Shown here piece after piece: positions 39,701 through 51,365 of a stretch of 64,000 nucleotides of DNA. Under the pieces are notes generated by a model, which saw nothing but the letters and a program-made list of their open reading frames with translations, was not told the DNA's origin and made no database searches. The stretch is from Serilophus lunatus (Eukaryota > Chordata > Aves > Passeriformes > Eurylaimidae): contig VXBA01003436.1 of NCBI GenBank assembly GCA_013399895.1, forward strand, positions 537,682-601,681, read 5' to 3'. Position numbers and translations under genes: made by a program. Each line of letters starts with the position of its first letter. The first letter of the stretch is position 1.

Positions 39701-42700
39701 TGAGAAAAGAAACACTGCTTGATATTAAGTGAAGCATGTGGGATTATATAGAGGACTTGCTCATTTTGTTTTCAACAGTTGCTGGAAAACTTGGCACCCT
39801 TTAAATAACTCAAAGCTTTTTTTATGCTTTCTCTTGTCTGAGAAAAAGGGGAGAGAAGCCTTTCATTAGTTTCACATGATAGTTAACTTGTCATATTTTA
39901 CAGTTTAATTCTTTAAGAGTTGTTAGCGAAAAGGTAAACCAGCCATTTTCTGTATGAGTCCTTGTTAATATAAATACTAAAAATAACATAATTATTTATA
40001 TGAACACAGTAAGATCAGTCATAATACTGCTCCTCCTACTCTGAATTGTTGCCTCCCATGATAGCTTTCAAGGAATGTAAATTATTTTATTCTAAATTAT
40101 TTCTGTTCACTTCATGAAAATGTAACAACACAGAATTAAAAATAAAGAATAACCTTTGTACTCTTTGTACTTTTGCTGTTAGTCTTGACTTTCAGGGAGC
40201 TAAGAGATGTGAACAGGGTTTTTGATATATAGACTTGAGCTCCCCAGTTCTGCAATAACATGGTACTCATTTATTCCAGTAAACTTGTGTGTTTGGATAC
40301 AGCTTTGAGGAAAAGATCTTAGCATTTCATTATTTATTTTTTTAAAAGAACAGTTTTCTTATTACTATGTGATGGGGGTGTTCAACAATTTCCTCATGGA
40401 TCACTTTTCTCGTTTCCCTCTTACCTCCACCCCATCCTTGCCACAGCATCTCACAGTAATTCACATTTCCTTATGTGTCAAATTTTAAGGTAAAAACATA
40501 ACTTGCATAAAACACTATTCACTGATTATTTGCTATGATATTTTTCTCCATTTCGAAACCCTTCAAATACAAGAATTAAGGTCATGAATTATGGACAGGT
40601 GTTCACAGAAAAATTCCTGGTTTCCTCTCTTCCTGTTATGTGTTGATTGCTTTAATTTCGTCATCAGTTCTCTAATAATACATTTTATAGTATCATTCTT
40701 TGTGCTAGAGCATTAAAAACTGCTAAAACTTCAGATTATCTCCTCTTTTAGCCAGAGCAGTCCTTGTTTTAAGAATGCATGGAAAGGGAAGAAAAGACCT
40801 ATGGCTTAAAGCATTAAGATTTGATGCTCCTCTTGCCATTGCCAAGAGAATCTGTTGAATCCATTTAAGATGTAATATGTCCAGGTTCTGTGTGTGCCTG
40901 AACCTTGCAGGTGGTTGTGTTGCTCACAGGAATGGGATAAATCTGTGTATGTTCTACCTGTGCAGAACAAGAAAGCACATTGGACCTTTTACAGCTTTTC
41001 CCATTCTTCCCAGAGTCACGATCTGTGAGGGTTAAGTGAACCTTTTTCAAAGAGGTTGTGCTTTTACAGCAATGGCTGAAAAGTTTTGTTCAGCCACATA
41101 CTCATGCAGTGCAATGTTATTTGTTTGTGAATAAAGAATTGACATGGTATGTTAATGTTCTGTGATGGTGTTAAATGTGCAGAAGTGGAGATCGTGTGGG
41201 AACTATATGGAAAAATAAATTTGAAAATAAGAAATAGCAGATCCATAAAATGAAAGAATTTATTCTTTTATCCTAACAGGACAAAAACGTTTTGAACAGA
41301 AAATCTTATCTTTCATTTAGCAGTTGAGATTTACAGAGGACTTGGACATCTGCAGATGGAAGTCTGTGTCTGAATGTAGCTGAAGGTCAGAAGAATGAAA
41401 TCTGAATGCTGGACTTTTGATTTCTTCGTGATATAAAGTATCTTGATCTGTATAAAGGAGTTAGACATGATCATACATATTTTATCATAGTTGAAAGAAT
41501 ACGAATGTGACCACCTGTAGCTCAGACTATTTCTACTAAATTGTTGCTCATGAAAGGTCTGTTCATCTCTCTTCTAGCTCTGATCCTTCTTTATCAAGCC
41601 ACTTAGTTTAGATACTGCTAAATATATTTAAATTATTGTAGTATTTACTCATTTTCTGAACTGCTTTTTGTATCTCATTCTCTAATGTGTTTTGTTTGCT
41701 ATTTCATATTTTATCCTATGTTAAATATTTCACATATGTGTGCCAGAAGAGGTAGGATTATGTGATAAGTTCTTTGGCTTTTTTGCTCAGAGTTAAAACA
41801 GTTTTCTTTTTAATGGCTTCTCTATGTTTGTCCCCATAACTGATAGCAAGGGGCATTTCTCTGTTGTGCCCTTGCTACCCATGTATCATCAGCTATGTTC
41901 TCTCTTCTAAGTCTCGTCATCTTTGATGGGAATGGATCAGAATGGAGTGAGGTCTCTGAGACTGTAAAATAACACTGCAGACTAAAGGGGATTGGGGGAT
42001 TGAGGCCTGGGATTAGAGAAGGAGCGGAGTTTAGAGGCAGTCTTGGGAGCAAAAAGTAAGTTTGGAGTAAAAAAAAAAAAAAAGTAAGATGGAGGAAAGG
42101 GATAAGCTCTGTTGAAATAGGATTGTGGGGTTGAAGCAGGTGAATGGGAGGGAGAGACATCTTACAATAAATCATGTGCGGTGGGAAATCTGCAAGTGTC
42201 TGTGTTCAGAAACATGTTTAGGAGGCGAAATCAGGACACCAGGACATGATGAAAATCTTCAGAAGGTGGCTGCAGATTTGGGGCTGGATTTTAGTAGGTA
42301 GAAAAATAAAACTGGCCACAGAAGATGACTAGACACAGCTGAACTTAATTACATTTATGCAGGAAATTTTAATTGTGGTATTTTTTAAATGTAATGAATA
42401 CTGAATCCATTTTTTGTGCACTGTCATATTTATGTTTGACACAAGTAAGTAATTAGAGGAGCACTTTTAGAGTTGATTGCTCTGATCACTTTGCACTGAA
42501 CAAACTACATTAATGGATTGTTTAAGTACATTGAGATAGTGAAAAAGGAGCAGAACAATTTCTGATATAACCGGAAAATTGCATGTGCTCCTCTACAAAG
42601 TGTTGGCAGAGCTTTGGAGGTTAACAGCAAAGCAGGATCGAAGAATCTTTTTAGCTGCTATTTTGTTCTAGAGCTTGAAGCTGTGACTAATGCAGTTGAC

Positions 42701-45700
42701 AGAGATTTGACGTGTGTGTATGTTTGGAAGAAGTAATTTATTGTTGTTAAAAAAAGCATGTGTACTTGTAGAACAAGATGCATTGTTAATGATGTATTTT
42801 ATTTTGAATGAAAGATATTGTGAGTTTTTAAAGATGCATTTCAGTCTTGCTCTAATCAACATTTTATGCTGATGAAATATGGAAGTTTTTTTATTTTCCT
42901 TATCTATACCCTGTATTCAATTCAGAATTTTATGACTTGTGGACTCCATTACTATGGTCAAGTTTACTGTCCTATATATAGGAAAAGCAAAATTATTCTC
43001 CCATGACTTTATTTAAAACTCATAACTTTACATAAATTTTTGGCTTTATCTGCAGTATCTTGACTTTAAGTCTTTGTATGAGATAATTGTCAACTGTTCA
43101 AAATCTTTGCCATATACAAACTGTGTAGACACTAATCAGACCAATATATTAAATTTTTTTTTTAATACATCATGTATGTCTTGCGCATCGTGTTTTGCAT
43201 GGTTTGCTGTCATGGCCATACCCAGATACATGTTTTTATTTGGTAAACCATGGTTCACAGTCTCTCAGCGGCCAGAGTGGGTCTGGAAATAACAGCCCTT
43301 GCCCTTTCCCAGAGCCCATAACCTGTGGATGCTGTGTCTTAGCTTTGCACGTGTGTCTCTGCTGTGCTGCTCTACTTGCTCATGAGGGCCTAGCTTTAAA
43401 TTACTGATGTGCCAGTATCGGTCTTGGGCGTAGTGGTTTTATAAGAATTTTTTTTTTCTTTGCAGAAGGTAGATTGGAATGTTGAAATGCACTCACAGGA
43501 GATCCTTAGCTTGGACTGGATGTTCCTTTTTTACTTCTGTTTTCTTCAATTCAGTATTACTCAGTTAAATAACGCAGTAAAAAGATGAGATATATTAATA
43601 TGTTAGGATTTAATCATATCTATGGCAGTTTTTGTGTTAGTCCAATCGTCTTTGTCCACTTAATCTGGAATCTCAAAAGATTGTTCTAGGAGCGTCCACT
43701 GCCCATATACTTTTGCGACTGTAACTATTCTGTTTTTTCACTAATTGCTGTCCTGATCAGTACTAGCATGACTTAAGTTAGTATCCAGGTCAGTTTAACT
43801 CACCAATTTCAACATTAATTCTTTAAAACCTTTTCAAAATCTGTTCCGTATTTTTGAAAACCAAACCCTACCACCTCCCAAACCCCACCTCTCTGCACCT
43901 ACCTCATTTCCTTTTTTTTTTCTTTACAGTTTCAAGTGATAAAAAAGATATAATAAAAACCAGTAGTACTGATAGCAATTTCCATGTTTTCCTATAGTTG
44001 TGTGGGTTTATAGGTTAAAAATATTTAACAGCTTTTGTATTAGCAGGATAGAGATATTTCAGTAGTAAAGCAAGAAGTGAATTGGTCATCCTCTCAGTAC
44101 AGAATGTAACCTGTTGTAGCAGAGAACACTAAGGAGTTTTCCAGTGTTGCTTTGGCCTTTCTTGCAGGTGGTTTTGAGCAACTGTTGTCCATGTTTATTT
44201 TTATAATCTATCTTCTGTGAAAATTTAATGGATGAAGATGAAGAATTTTGCTGAAGCAGCATTTAATATTCAATATAGGGTGGAGGGACATGCTTTCAGA
44301 CTTCAGTAGAGGTGGAGGTTGCATTCATCAACTCTTGAGTTTACTGTTTGATCAGTCTGAGGCCTTCTTTCTTAGGGTTTCCATGCATTTTGCTTTCCCA
44401 TACAGCTGGTTGCAAGCATTAAGAAACTTACCAAGGAATTGCCAAGTCAGTCATTGACCATGTTTTTTAATGAGTTTTCCATGTTTATGCAAAACTTGCC
44501 ACTGCACTGCAATGTTTTGGTGTCTGTCAGAAAAAAAAAATTGTTGTGGTCTGATGCTGGTAGGAAAAACACCAGCCTTTCTCAGTGGGTCTGCTGGGGC
44601 TGAGCCGATTTGAGTCATTTTGGTCTCTGACTGTATAAATAAAGGAGGTACTGTGGGTGAAAGCACAGCCTTTCAGTTCTCTGGAAGTTAATTTATAAAT
44701 ACACTTCTTCCTTGCCTTGCTCCTTATCTACCTTATATATGGAAATGATTGTATCTTGTGTATTAGCTGACAGTAGTTAATTCTGAAAGCACTTCCATGA
44801 CAGAAGGCAGCTTTAATGTTTCAAATCTCTCAGATAATGTACATCCATCTGTTCTTTAGCAAATGCATCACCTCTCTGCATACTGATGATTTCTGATGTA
44901 GCACTGCTTGTAATTAAATTTTGATAATGTGTTTTACAAGCTTCTTGAAAAACCAAGTTGAGTTAATTCATGCAAATGCAGAGTAAAAAGGAAACCACTT
45001 ATGACTGAAGCTAATTTCATGAATTGATGGTCACTCAAAAATGTGGAATAATTAAAAATGTATAATAGTACCTAGTGTATGTTCATTGTTTTAATTGGCT
45101 AGTATTTCATTTGGGTATAATAACAGTAACAATAGTGATAATTTTGTCACTTAGACATTTAGCAGATTCTTGCATTTGATTACTTAAGTGCTTCAGTGCT
45201 GACCTTTTATGTTGGTTGCTTACAAATACAATTGAAAGTCTGTATTAAATTATTGAAACAAATGCAGCATTTGCAGTTTTATCAAATATGCCCTAAACCA
45301 ATAGTTGATGCATAGAAAATGCTGCTGATACTGAAAAAATGCAACTAAAACTTAAGCTTCACTCAGGATTACTTAAAGAATCATTTCTGATGGAAGCTAA
45401 AATTCCTAGATTTTGAAGATGTAAACCTCTTGTTCAGTTTCTTTATTTTTTACTTTATTACTTTTTCTTTATTTTTTACTTTATTTAATGCTTCAAAATT
45501 TCCAAGTCTTTTTTCATGAGAAAGGAAGATTGTAGTGTGGTCTTGATCATAATGCTCAAACTATGTAGCAAGCCTGATAAATAGGCTGTATTAACATCAT
45601 CAGATTATATATGCAACTGAACTTGACATTTGATGAAATGGGTTAGGGTTATTAAACATCACTCCAATATGCTAAGGTTTCCAGGCTTGGGGGAAAAAGG

Positions 45701-47590
45701 TAAAGTGGGAACATTTCTCTTAGAGCACAGTCTTCATGGCATCTTTCTCAAGTGCTGCTTACTGCATATAGAAAATTAAACACATATGCTTTTGATGGCC
45801 CTTGAACATAAGAATACAGATGTCAGCTTCTGGTTTGGGTCATGTGCACCCAAGTGCCCTAGTGCTTTTTTTTTTACAGGTAAAAGCAAGAGTCGGCACT
45901 GAATGGCTGACTCATTGCATTGGATGTTTGGAGCTTAGTTATCTTACAGTATTAGCTTCCCATTCACTGATTAGAGCCAATTATGAATGAATTCTTTCTT
46001 TGGACACATATTTCAACATTTGACCTTACAAGGTTTTCGGGAGGGGGGGGAATTGTCACCTGGGTAGGTATGTGGAAACTTGAGAACCATGTCTTTGGGA
46101 TGTAAGTGATGTTTCCCTGAGGAAGGGGAGTGCAGAGAGGTACAGAATTCAAGCTATGACTCCTCCTCAGAGCAAGTCTTGAAAAATATCTGTAAATGTG
46201 TTTCTGTGGCTTTTATAATACAACACACTGAAAATTACCACAGAGCTATGGTTTCTGGTACTTTCTTCCCTACTTACCAATAAGATGAATGCTTTTACAA
46301 ATGTCATGGAGCGCAACTGAGGTTTATCTGTTCCGCATCTCCATCATCCAAGGCTCTAGGTTTTTTGTTTTGGGAAAAAAAAAAAATTGAACATAAGAAA
46401 TAGAGGACTTTTTTAAGAAAGGGAGGGGTAATGGTAGTGAGGTGGTTCAGAGAGTATTTTCCTGTGCTGAAAAGCTCATGGAAGCTTATATCCTTCACTG
46501 CTTCTACTCAGCAGTTGTATTCCCTTCCAGTATTTGTGGCGTTGTGCTTTCTGAGTATCTCTCTCACAGTGTAGCCTTCTGATGTGTCATGGCTATGGGC
46601 CTCTGAGGACAGTGGCTCTATTCATGATGACAAATATAGTTGCTTTCTCTTTGCATGCATTTTTATGTACAGCTTGTAAATCCGGTTACTTGTTGAGTTC
46701 ATGTCCTGCTTCACCTACTACTCAGATTGCTGGAATCTGGGAAAACTGCAGTCTGTATGCACCAGACTCAGACTTAAAGGCTCTATAGCTGGAAATCTAA
46801 TACAAAATTTAAGAACTAATTAGTCTCTGTTAGGTCCCTCTGTTCTTATATATAGCTTGGGTGCACACCTGTAGATGAATGTGTGGATAGTTCTGAAACT
46901 GCATTCGTATTTTTCAGTTTCTATTAACATACACCTGAATTTGGCCTTTTTTTAATTTCTCAGAGTCTCATTTAACAATTACTTCGCTTCTTTGAGTTTG
47001 GAGCACTTTACTGCTAACAGTGATTTTTTTTTTCCAGATGAAGTATGTGCCATTTCTGTGCCACATGGGCTGCCTAGTGTTGTCTGCTTTTGACCAGTGG
47101 GCATCTCTGTGTCCAGCTTAAGACTTGGCAGTGATAAGGCTGTATTCTTTATTGGGTGTTCTCTTTTTTATTTATTAGAAAGAAAATTAGAGTGGCATCA
47201 ATTATACCTGAAAATTTGCCTGCTCCTAATGCATAAGACCAAAAGCAGTTTGTTTGTGGGTCATATTTAAAGTCTGTAATCTAATGAGAAGGAAAATAAA
47301 TGCCATTTGAAATTATCTGCGTCCAATTAAGAAGTAATATCACATATTTTAGATCTTCTGTTCGTATGAATATTTATCATTCTCGTGAATCTAGTGCTTA
47401 CAGAGACCACAATCAAGACTGTTTCAAAGAAGAAATAATCCTCTTGCTAGAAAGTTGCCTGCAGTTTATTTGGTTTTTCTGGTTGCATGTCAAGTAGAAA
47501 TTATTCCTTGTTTCCTGGAATTTCAAGTTGTCAGGAGTAATACAATGAAATGATTTTTTACCGCTTTGTCTAATTTTTAAAAAGTAACTT
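36701..47590. other. Candidate FBXW7 intron, no recognised genes
   Basis: Nearly 11 kb of AT-rich DNA with no recognised gene. A small patch at about 37980-38100 carries several CpG (CACCGGGCCGGG, GGGCCGCG) but is too short for a CpG island. An A14 run (about 42070), a G8 run (46043-46050) and a T-rich tandem duplication (45438-45486) are the visible simple sequences. Confidence 0.5.
45438..45486. repeat. T-rich 26-bp imperfect tandem duplication
   Basis: Two copies of TTTCTTTATTTTTTACTTTA start at about 45438 and 45464, with one intervening difference. This is a short local duplication in T-rich DNA. Confidence 0.85.
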
Positions 47591-47623
47591 CTTTAATTTT
47601 CTTCTTTTTCTTTATCTCCATAG
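47591..47623 (+). promoter_or_regulatory. FBXW7: 3' splice site of the FBXW7 alpha exon
   Basis: A long pyrimidine tract (TTTTCTTCTTTTTCTTTATC) ends at TCCATAG, with the AG at 47622-47623. It shows that the exon carrying the alpha start codon is an internal exon, so an upstream non-coding or coding exon must exist. Confidence 0.85.
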
Positions 47624-47692
47624 AATGTGAAAGCATTTGCATCTTCAGACAGCCTAGCCAAGGTCCAAGAAGTAGCAAGCTGGCTTTTGGAA
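47624..47692 (+). other. FBXW7: FBXW7 alpha 5' leader part of the coding exon
   Basis: These 69 nt lie between the acceptor and the alpha ATG. They are open in the main frame for all 23 codons (NVKAFASSDSLAKVQEV then ASWLLE) and would extend the protein if an upstream in-frame start existed. At 47625-47630 the sequence ATGTGA is an AUG immediately followed by a stop, a minimal start-stop uORF 62 nt before the main ATG. No other ATG lies between it and 47693. Confidence 0.7.
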
Positions 47693-48181
47693 ATGAATCA
47701 GGAACTGCTCTCTGTGGGCAGCAAGAGGCGACGAACTGGTGGATCTCTTCGAGGTAATGCTTCCTCAAGCCAAGTGGATGAGGAGCAGATGAATCGGGTC
47801 GTAGAAGAGGAGGAGCAGCAGCAAAGACGACAACAGGAGGAGCAGCACATTGGGAGGAATGGGGAGATAGGAGGAGAAGAACCTGGATTTGATGACAGGC
47901 ATGAGTCTCAGCAGGAACAGTTAGAAGAAAATAATAATAGACTTATTACAGTGGATGAAGAATCCACCTGTAATCAAGAGGAAGATGATGATGAACATAC
48001 TGGTGATCAAGAGGAGGAGGTGGAAGAGGAGGAGGAAATGGACCAGGAGAGTGATGATTTTGATCAGTCTGATGACAGCAGTAGAGAAGATGAACATGCT
48101 AACAGTAACAGTGTCACAAATTCCAATAGCCTCATGGACTTGCCCATTCACCAGTCATCGCCATTCTACGTGAAGACAAAG
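47693..48181 (+). CDS. FBXW7: FBXW7 isoform alpha, first coding exon (partial protein, residues 1-163)
   Basis: FBXW7 is the F-box/WD40 substrate receptor of an SCF ubiquitin ligase. It binds phosphodegrons in cyclin E, MYC, JUN and Notch. This exon encodes the N-terminal region specific to the nuclear alpha isoform; the F-box and WD40 exons lie outside the window. The opening MNQELLSVGSKRRRTGGSLR matches the vertebrate protein. It includes the KRRR nuclear localisation motif (residues 11-14) and the flanking serines 10 and 18, reported PKC sites in the human protein. Residues 29-53 are E/Q-rich, 62-85 acidic and Q-rich, 86-135 strongly acidic (EEDDDEH, EEEVEEEEEMDQ, DDFDQSDDSSREDE), and 136-163 polar (NSNSVTNSNSLMDLP). 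The exon ends on a complete AAG codon, phase 0. The length is 163 codons, against about 167 in human. The start at 47693 has G at -3 (GGAAATGA). The frame is also open upstream to the acceptor, but without an in-frame ATG. Confidence 0.96.
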
Positions 48182-48187
48182 GTGAGA
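48182..48187 (+). promoter_or_regulatory. FBXW7: 5' splice site of the FBXW7 alpha exon
   Basis: AAAG|GTGAGA is a good donor match directly after codon 163. If it is not used, the frame meets a TAG at 48191-48193, so intron retention would truncate the protein after three extra residues. Confidence 0.88.
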
Positions 48188-51094
48188 AGCTAGATTTTTT
48201 TATGTTCTTAATCCTCATTAATTTAAGATTTCTGAAAAAACCCCCTGTATATTTAATGTAAATTAAAGTTGTACAATGGAACAAAAATTTTACTTCCTGA
48301 AGAGTTTACAGTGAAGAATTTATGCAGTCCACAAAAATTGTGCTGTTTTAATTGTTAACAATCAAATTATTTATATGGATTTGACATGAACAATTACCTC
48401 TGTGTATTTTATGATATTTTCCTTCTCCAAGCAGGCAAGAAGGAAGGTAAGAAATCATACATATGAAACATTCTCAGAGGAGATCTGGTTCATTTAGATG
48501 AAAACATTATAATGGAAAGATAGGTTGGCAACCCCAAAACCAGAAAGTTTTTCCTTCTGGCCAGTTCTAGTGAGTTTGTTGACAAAATGCAGGTTCAAAA
48601 AGTATGTTAGCCAGCCTCTAAATTACATGGTGTCTTAGGTTATCCAACTTGTGAGAACCTTGTAAATTTTGTACCGATTCTTGAGAACTTGTGATTTACA
48701 ATAAGAATCTGGAAATTAATAGTCATATTTTTATATCTACTTATACAGCCTAACATAATTTAAAAAAAGGCTTTGGACTCTTGGCTGCAGTGTACATTAT
48801 TAGTTCACTGTATTTTCCAAATTCTTTGAGACGATGGAAGTCCATCAACTCTTAGCAACAGCAAAAACTGAAAGAATAATGAAACACTGATACTGACTAG
48901 TAAGAAAGAGGAGCAGGCCAGGCTTCTTCTGGAAGAATATGGTTCTGAAGCCTATGTACTAATTTCTTTTTCCTAATCGTTAATTGGCTATAGAACACCT
49001 AGCCTTCTCTCACCAGTAAAAACAAAACCCCCTCAAATTTTTAAATTTTACTTAAAAAAACCCTGATGTAAAACAAAATAATAAAAAAGTCAGTTAATTT
49101 AACAGGTTGGGTATGAGCATACACGCAAATTATTTAATTTTATTTTTGTAATTTTACTCTTCAAGGTACAGAGGTATATGCTTTCTAATTTGGAGTAAAA
49201 TACTGTCATATTTCTTATAATTGAATTGCCTTTTTACAACTGAAATTCTTTTTATTTCAATGCATTGTTTTTTCTTGATTTAGTATGACTTACTGAGTAT
49301 CATGTAACAACTATATTTTAAGCCTCTGAACTGGAAGCTAGTTGAAGTGTTTTGTAAACAACTATACTCAAATTATGTACAGATAAAGCAGAGCATAATT
49401 TTCAGTGGTGGGGTCAGTTCTGAAGCTTTTTTTATTGCCTTTGGTAATGAATGTAGGTTTTTTCCTTTCTTTTTTTAAAGCATATTTGACATGAACTAAA
49501 ACAAGCCAGTTTAGCCTGAAAGGAGCTGTCTGAAAGATCTTCATACAGATACACAATTTCTGTATACTCAGATGGTTGCTCTGCATATTTTTTTGATGCA
49601 GTACTGGCCATTTTTGTCTGTGCCCCGTCCACAGGCTGTGCTTCAGCAAGAATTGTTGGAGAGCCAGGTAGCAAACTGTATTTGGGAATTGTTCTTGACT
49701 TATAGCACAACTCTGTTTTAGGTAGCGTTATCTGTGTACCTGAAGCATCAGCACAAGTTAGAAAGCTGCTTGAGCTGGCACTGCGCTAGGTCATGATCAC
49801 CCAGGAAGACTGATATCATGGAACATTAATGTTGCTAATTCATTAATAAACCAACATTTAAACACAGGAACACATTCTATGCTAAGAAATGTTATGGAAA
49901 TATATCTTATTTTTACCAGAGTAAGAATAAGTGTGACTAATTAATATGTGACTTTTGAGAAAAAAGGGGATTAGTAGACTCTTCAGCTGTGTTCTACCTG
50001 TGGAAGATATATGCATCCTAGGAGGCTTGAACATGGTAGACTTATTTTTAGTTTTTCAGACATGTTTCTCATTATTTGTAGCCTAGTACAGTTCTCCTAA
50101 CTCTGGCTGAATTACCTTGCTGTGTGCCGAACTCTATGAAACTCGCTTTGTGCCACCATTATAGGTGGTCATGGCTGAATCCCCTTGCTTGATGTTTGTG
50201 TGTCAGATGTAAACCTGGCTCCGAAGAGGCATGCAACACAGTTTGCTCTGCTTGTACATGCCCATATGGGCAACACATTTTCACCACTACCAAATACCTA
50301 GAGATAATAGCAAGGCTGAACAGAATAGCAACTGCTGCTGCTGTAGGTGTCATTTTTGATGCCTTTCTACTTTTTCCCTCTCCTTTGTATTCTTTTCCTT
50401 GCAAACTACTGAATAAAGTTTCTCTCTAATCTGGCTTTTCTTTGCTTGTTGGCCTGCAGAGTCCTGTGTGGCTAAGGAAGGAAACGTCACTTTTCTCACA
50501 TAACACCACATTGTACCCTGCTTGAGTTTGCTGCCTGTCACCTGGGCTTCCATTTGGCAGCAGAGAGCTTGCTATGTTTTACCTGATGAACTTAATCAAA
50601 GGCATAAAACCCATTGTATAAAAACATATATAAAAATATATTTTATAGATACTATGTAATGCTTATATAGTATGAAATTGTATAAAAATATTTGCATCAT
50701 ATGATCATTTTGTGCAAATAACTGAGATAATTGCTGCCATAATGTTGTGAAAATGTTATGACTAAAGGGCATGTGCACCTGAAAGAAGGCCAGTGGTTCA
50801 TGGGAGTCTTTATGCATTCATCAGCTACACCCAGAAATCCAGAAGGATCCTTGTGGTTACCTGTTATGATTTCATGCATAAAATGTTAGGCTGCTCTGTA
50901 TTGATTTCTGCACAAGCAAAAGCATATTTTTAGGAAAATGTCGCTGTTTGAAAACAGACAACACTCTGGCAATGCAAATCTATTGGAAGTCTAGGTTAAT
51001 AGTTTGTGAGTTATCATCAGAATTTAAACATCTGCACCGTTACTCAGCTCTGCCTTCTTCCTGTTGTCTGACTTTTTTTTCACCAATTTTATTA
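48188..51094 (+). other. FBXW7 intron after the alpha exon, no recognised genes
   Basis: AT-rich non-coding DNA. An AATAAAGTTTCTCTC string near 50411 looks like a poly-A signal context, but no LTR or gene ending there can be supported. AT-rich sequence with near-palindromic TATA stretches occurs around 50620-50690. Confidence 0.6.
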
Positions 51095-51365
51095 TTTTCA
51101 ACAAGTGACAGAATGAGAGGAAATGGCCTCAAGTTGCACCAGGAGAGGGGTAGATTGGATATTAAGAAACATTTCTTCAGGGAAAGGGTTGTCAACACAG
51201 GAACTGTCTCACCACGGAAGTGGTGGAATTAGCATCCCTGGAGGTATTCATGCAGATGTATCACTTAGGGACAAGGCTTAGTGTGGGACTTTGTAGTTTT
51301 AGGTTTAACTGGTTGGACTTAATGATATTAGAGGTATTTTCTAACATAAATGATTCTATGATATC
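51095..51365 (+). mobile_element. CR1 LINE 3' end, sense
   Basis: A short 5'-truncated CR1 copy. It begins in the C-terminal RT region (GAGAGGAAATGGCCTCAAGT, then GAGAGGGGTAGATTGGATAT). It continues through the conserved 3' UTR (CATCCCTGGAGGTATTCATG, GGTTGGACTTAATGATATTA) and ends at the typical tail GATTCTATGATATC. It is about 270 bp long, inserted in the same orientation as FBXW7. Confidence 0.95.

Noticed and set aside
47627..47692. Starting FBXW7 at the GTG codon at 47627
   Set aside because: Vertebrate nuclear genes normally start at ATG. The ATG at 47693 gives the known N-terminus MNQELLSVGS, and the upstream codons are treated as leader.
47921..48173. Antisense and shifted-frame open frames inside the FBXW7 exon
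   Set aside because: They are by-products of the repetitive GAA/GAG/GAT codons of the acidic tract. Only the FBXW7 frame matches a known protein.
50110..50560. Possible second LTR, from an AATAAAGTTTCTCTC string near 50411 and GC-richer surroundings
   Set aside because: I found no matching TG/CA ends, target-site duplication or TATA box in the right place.
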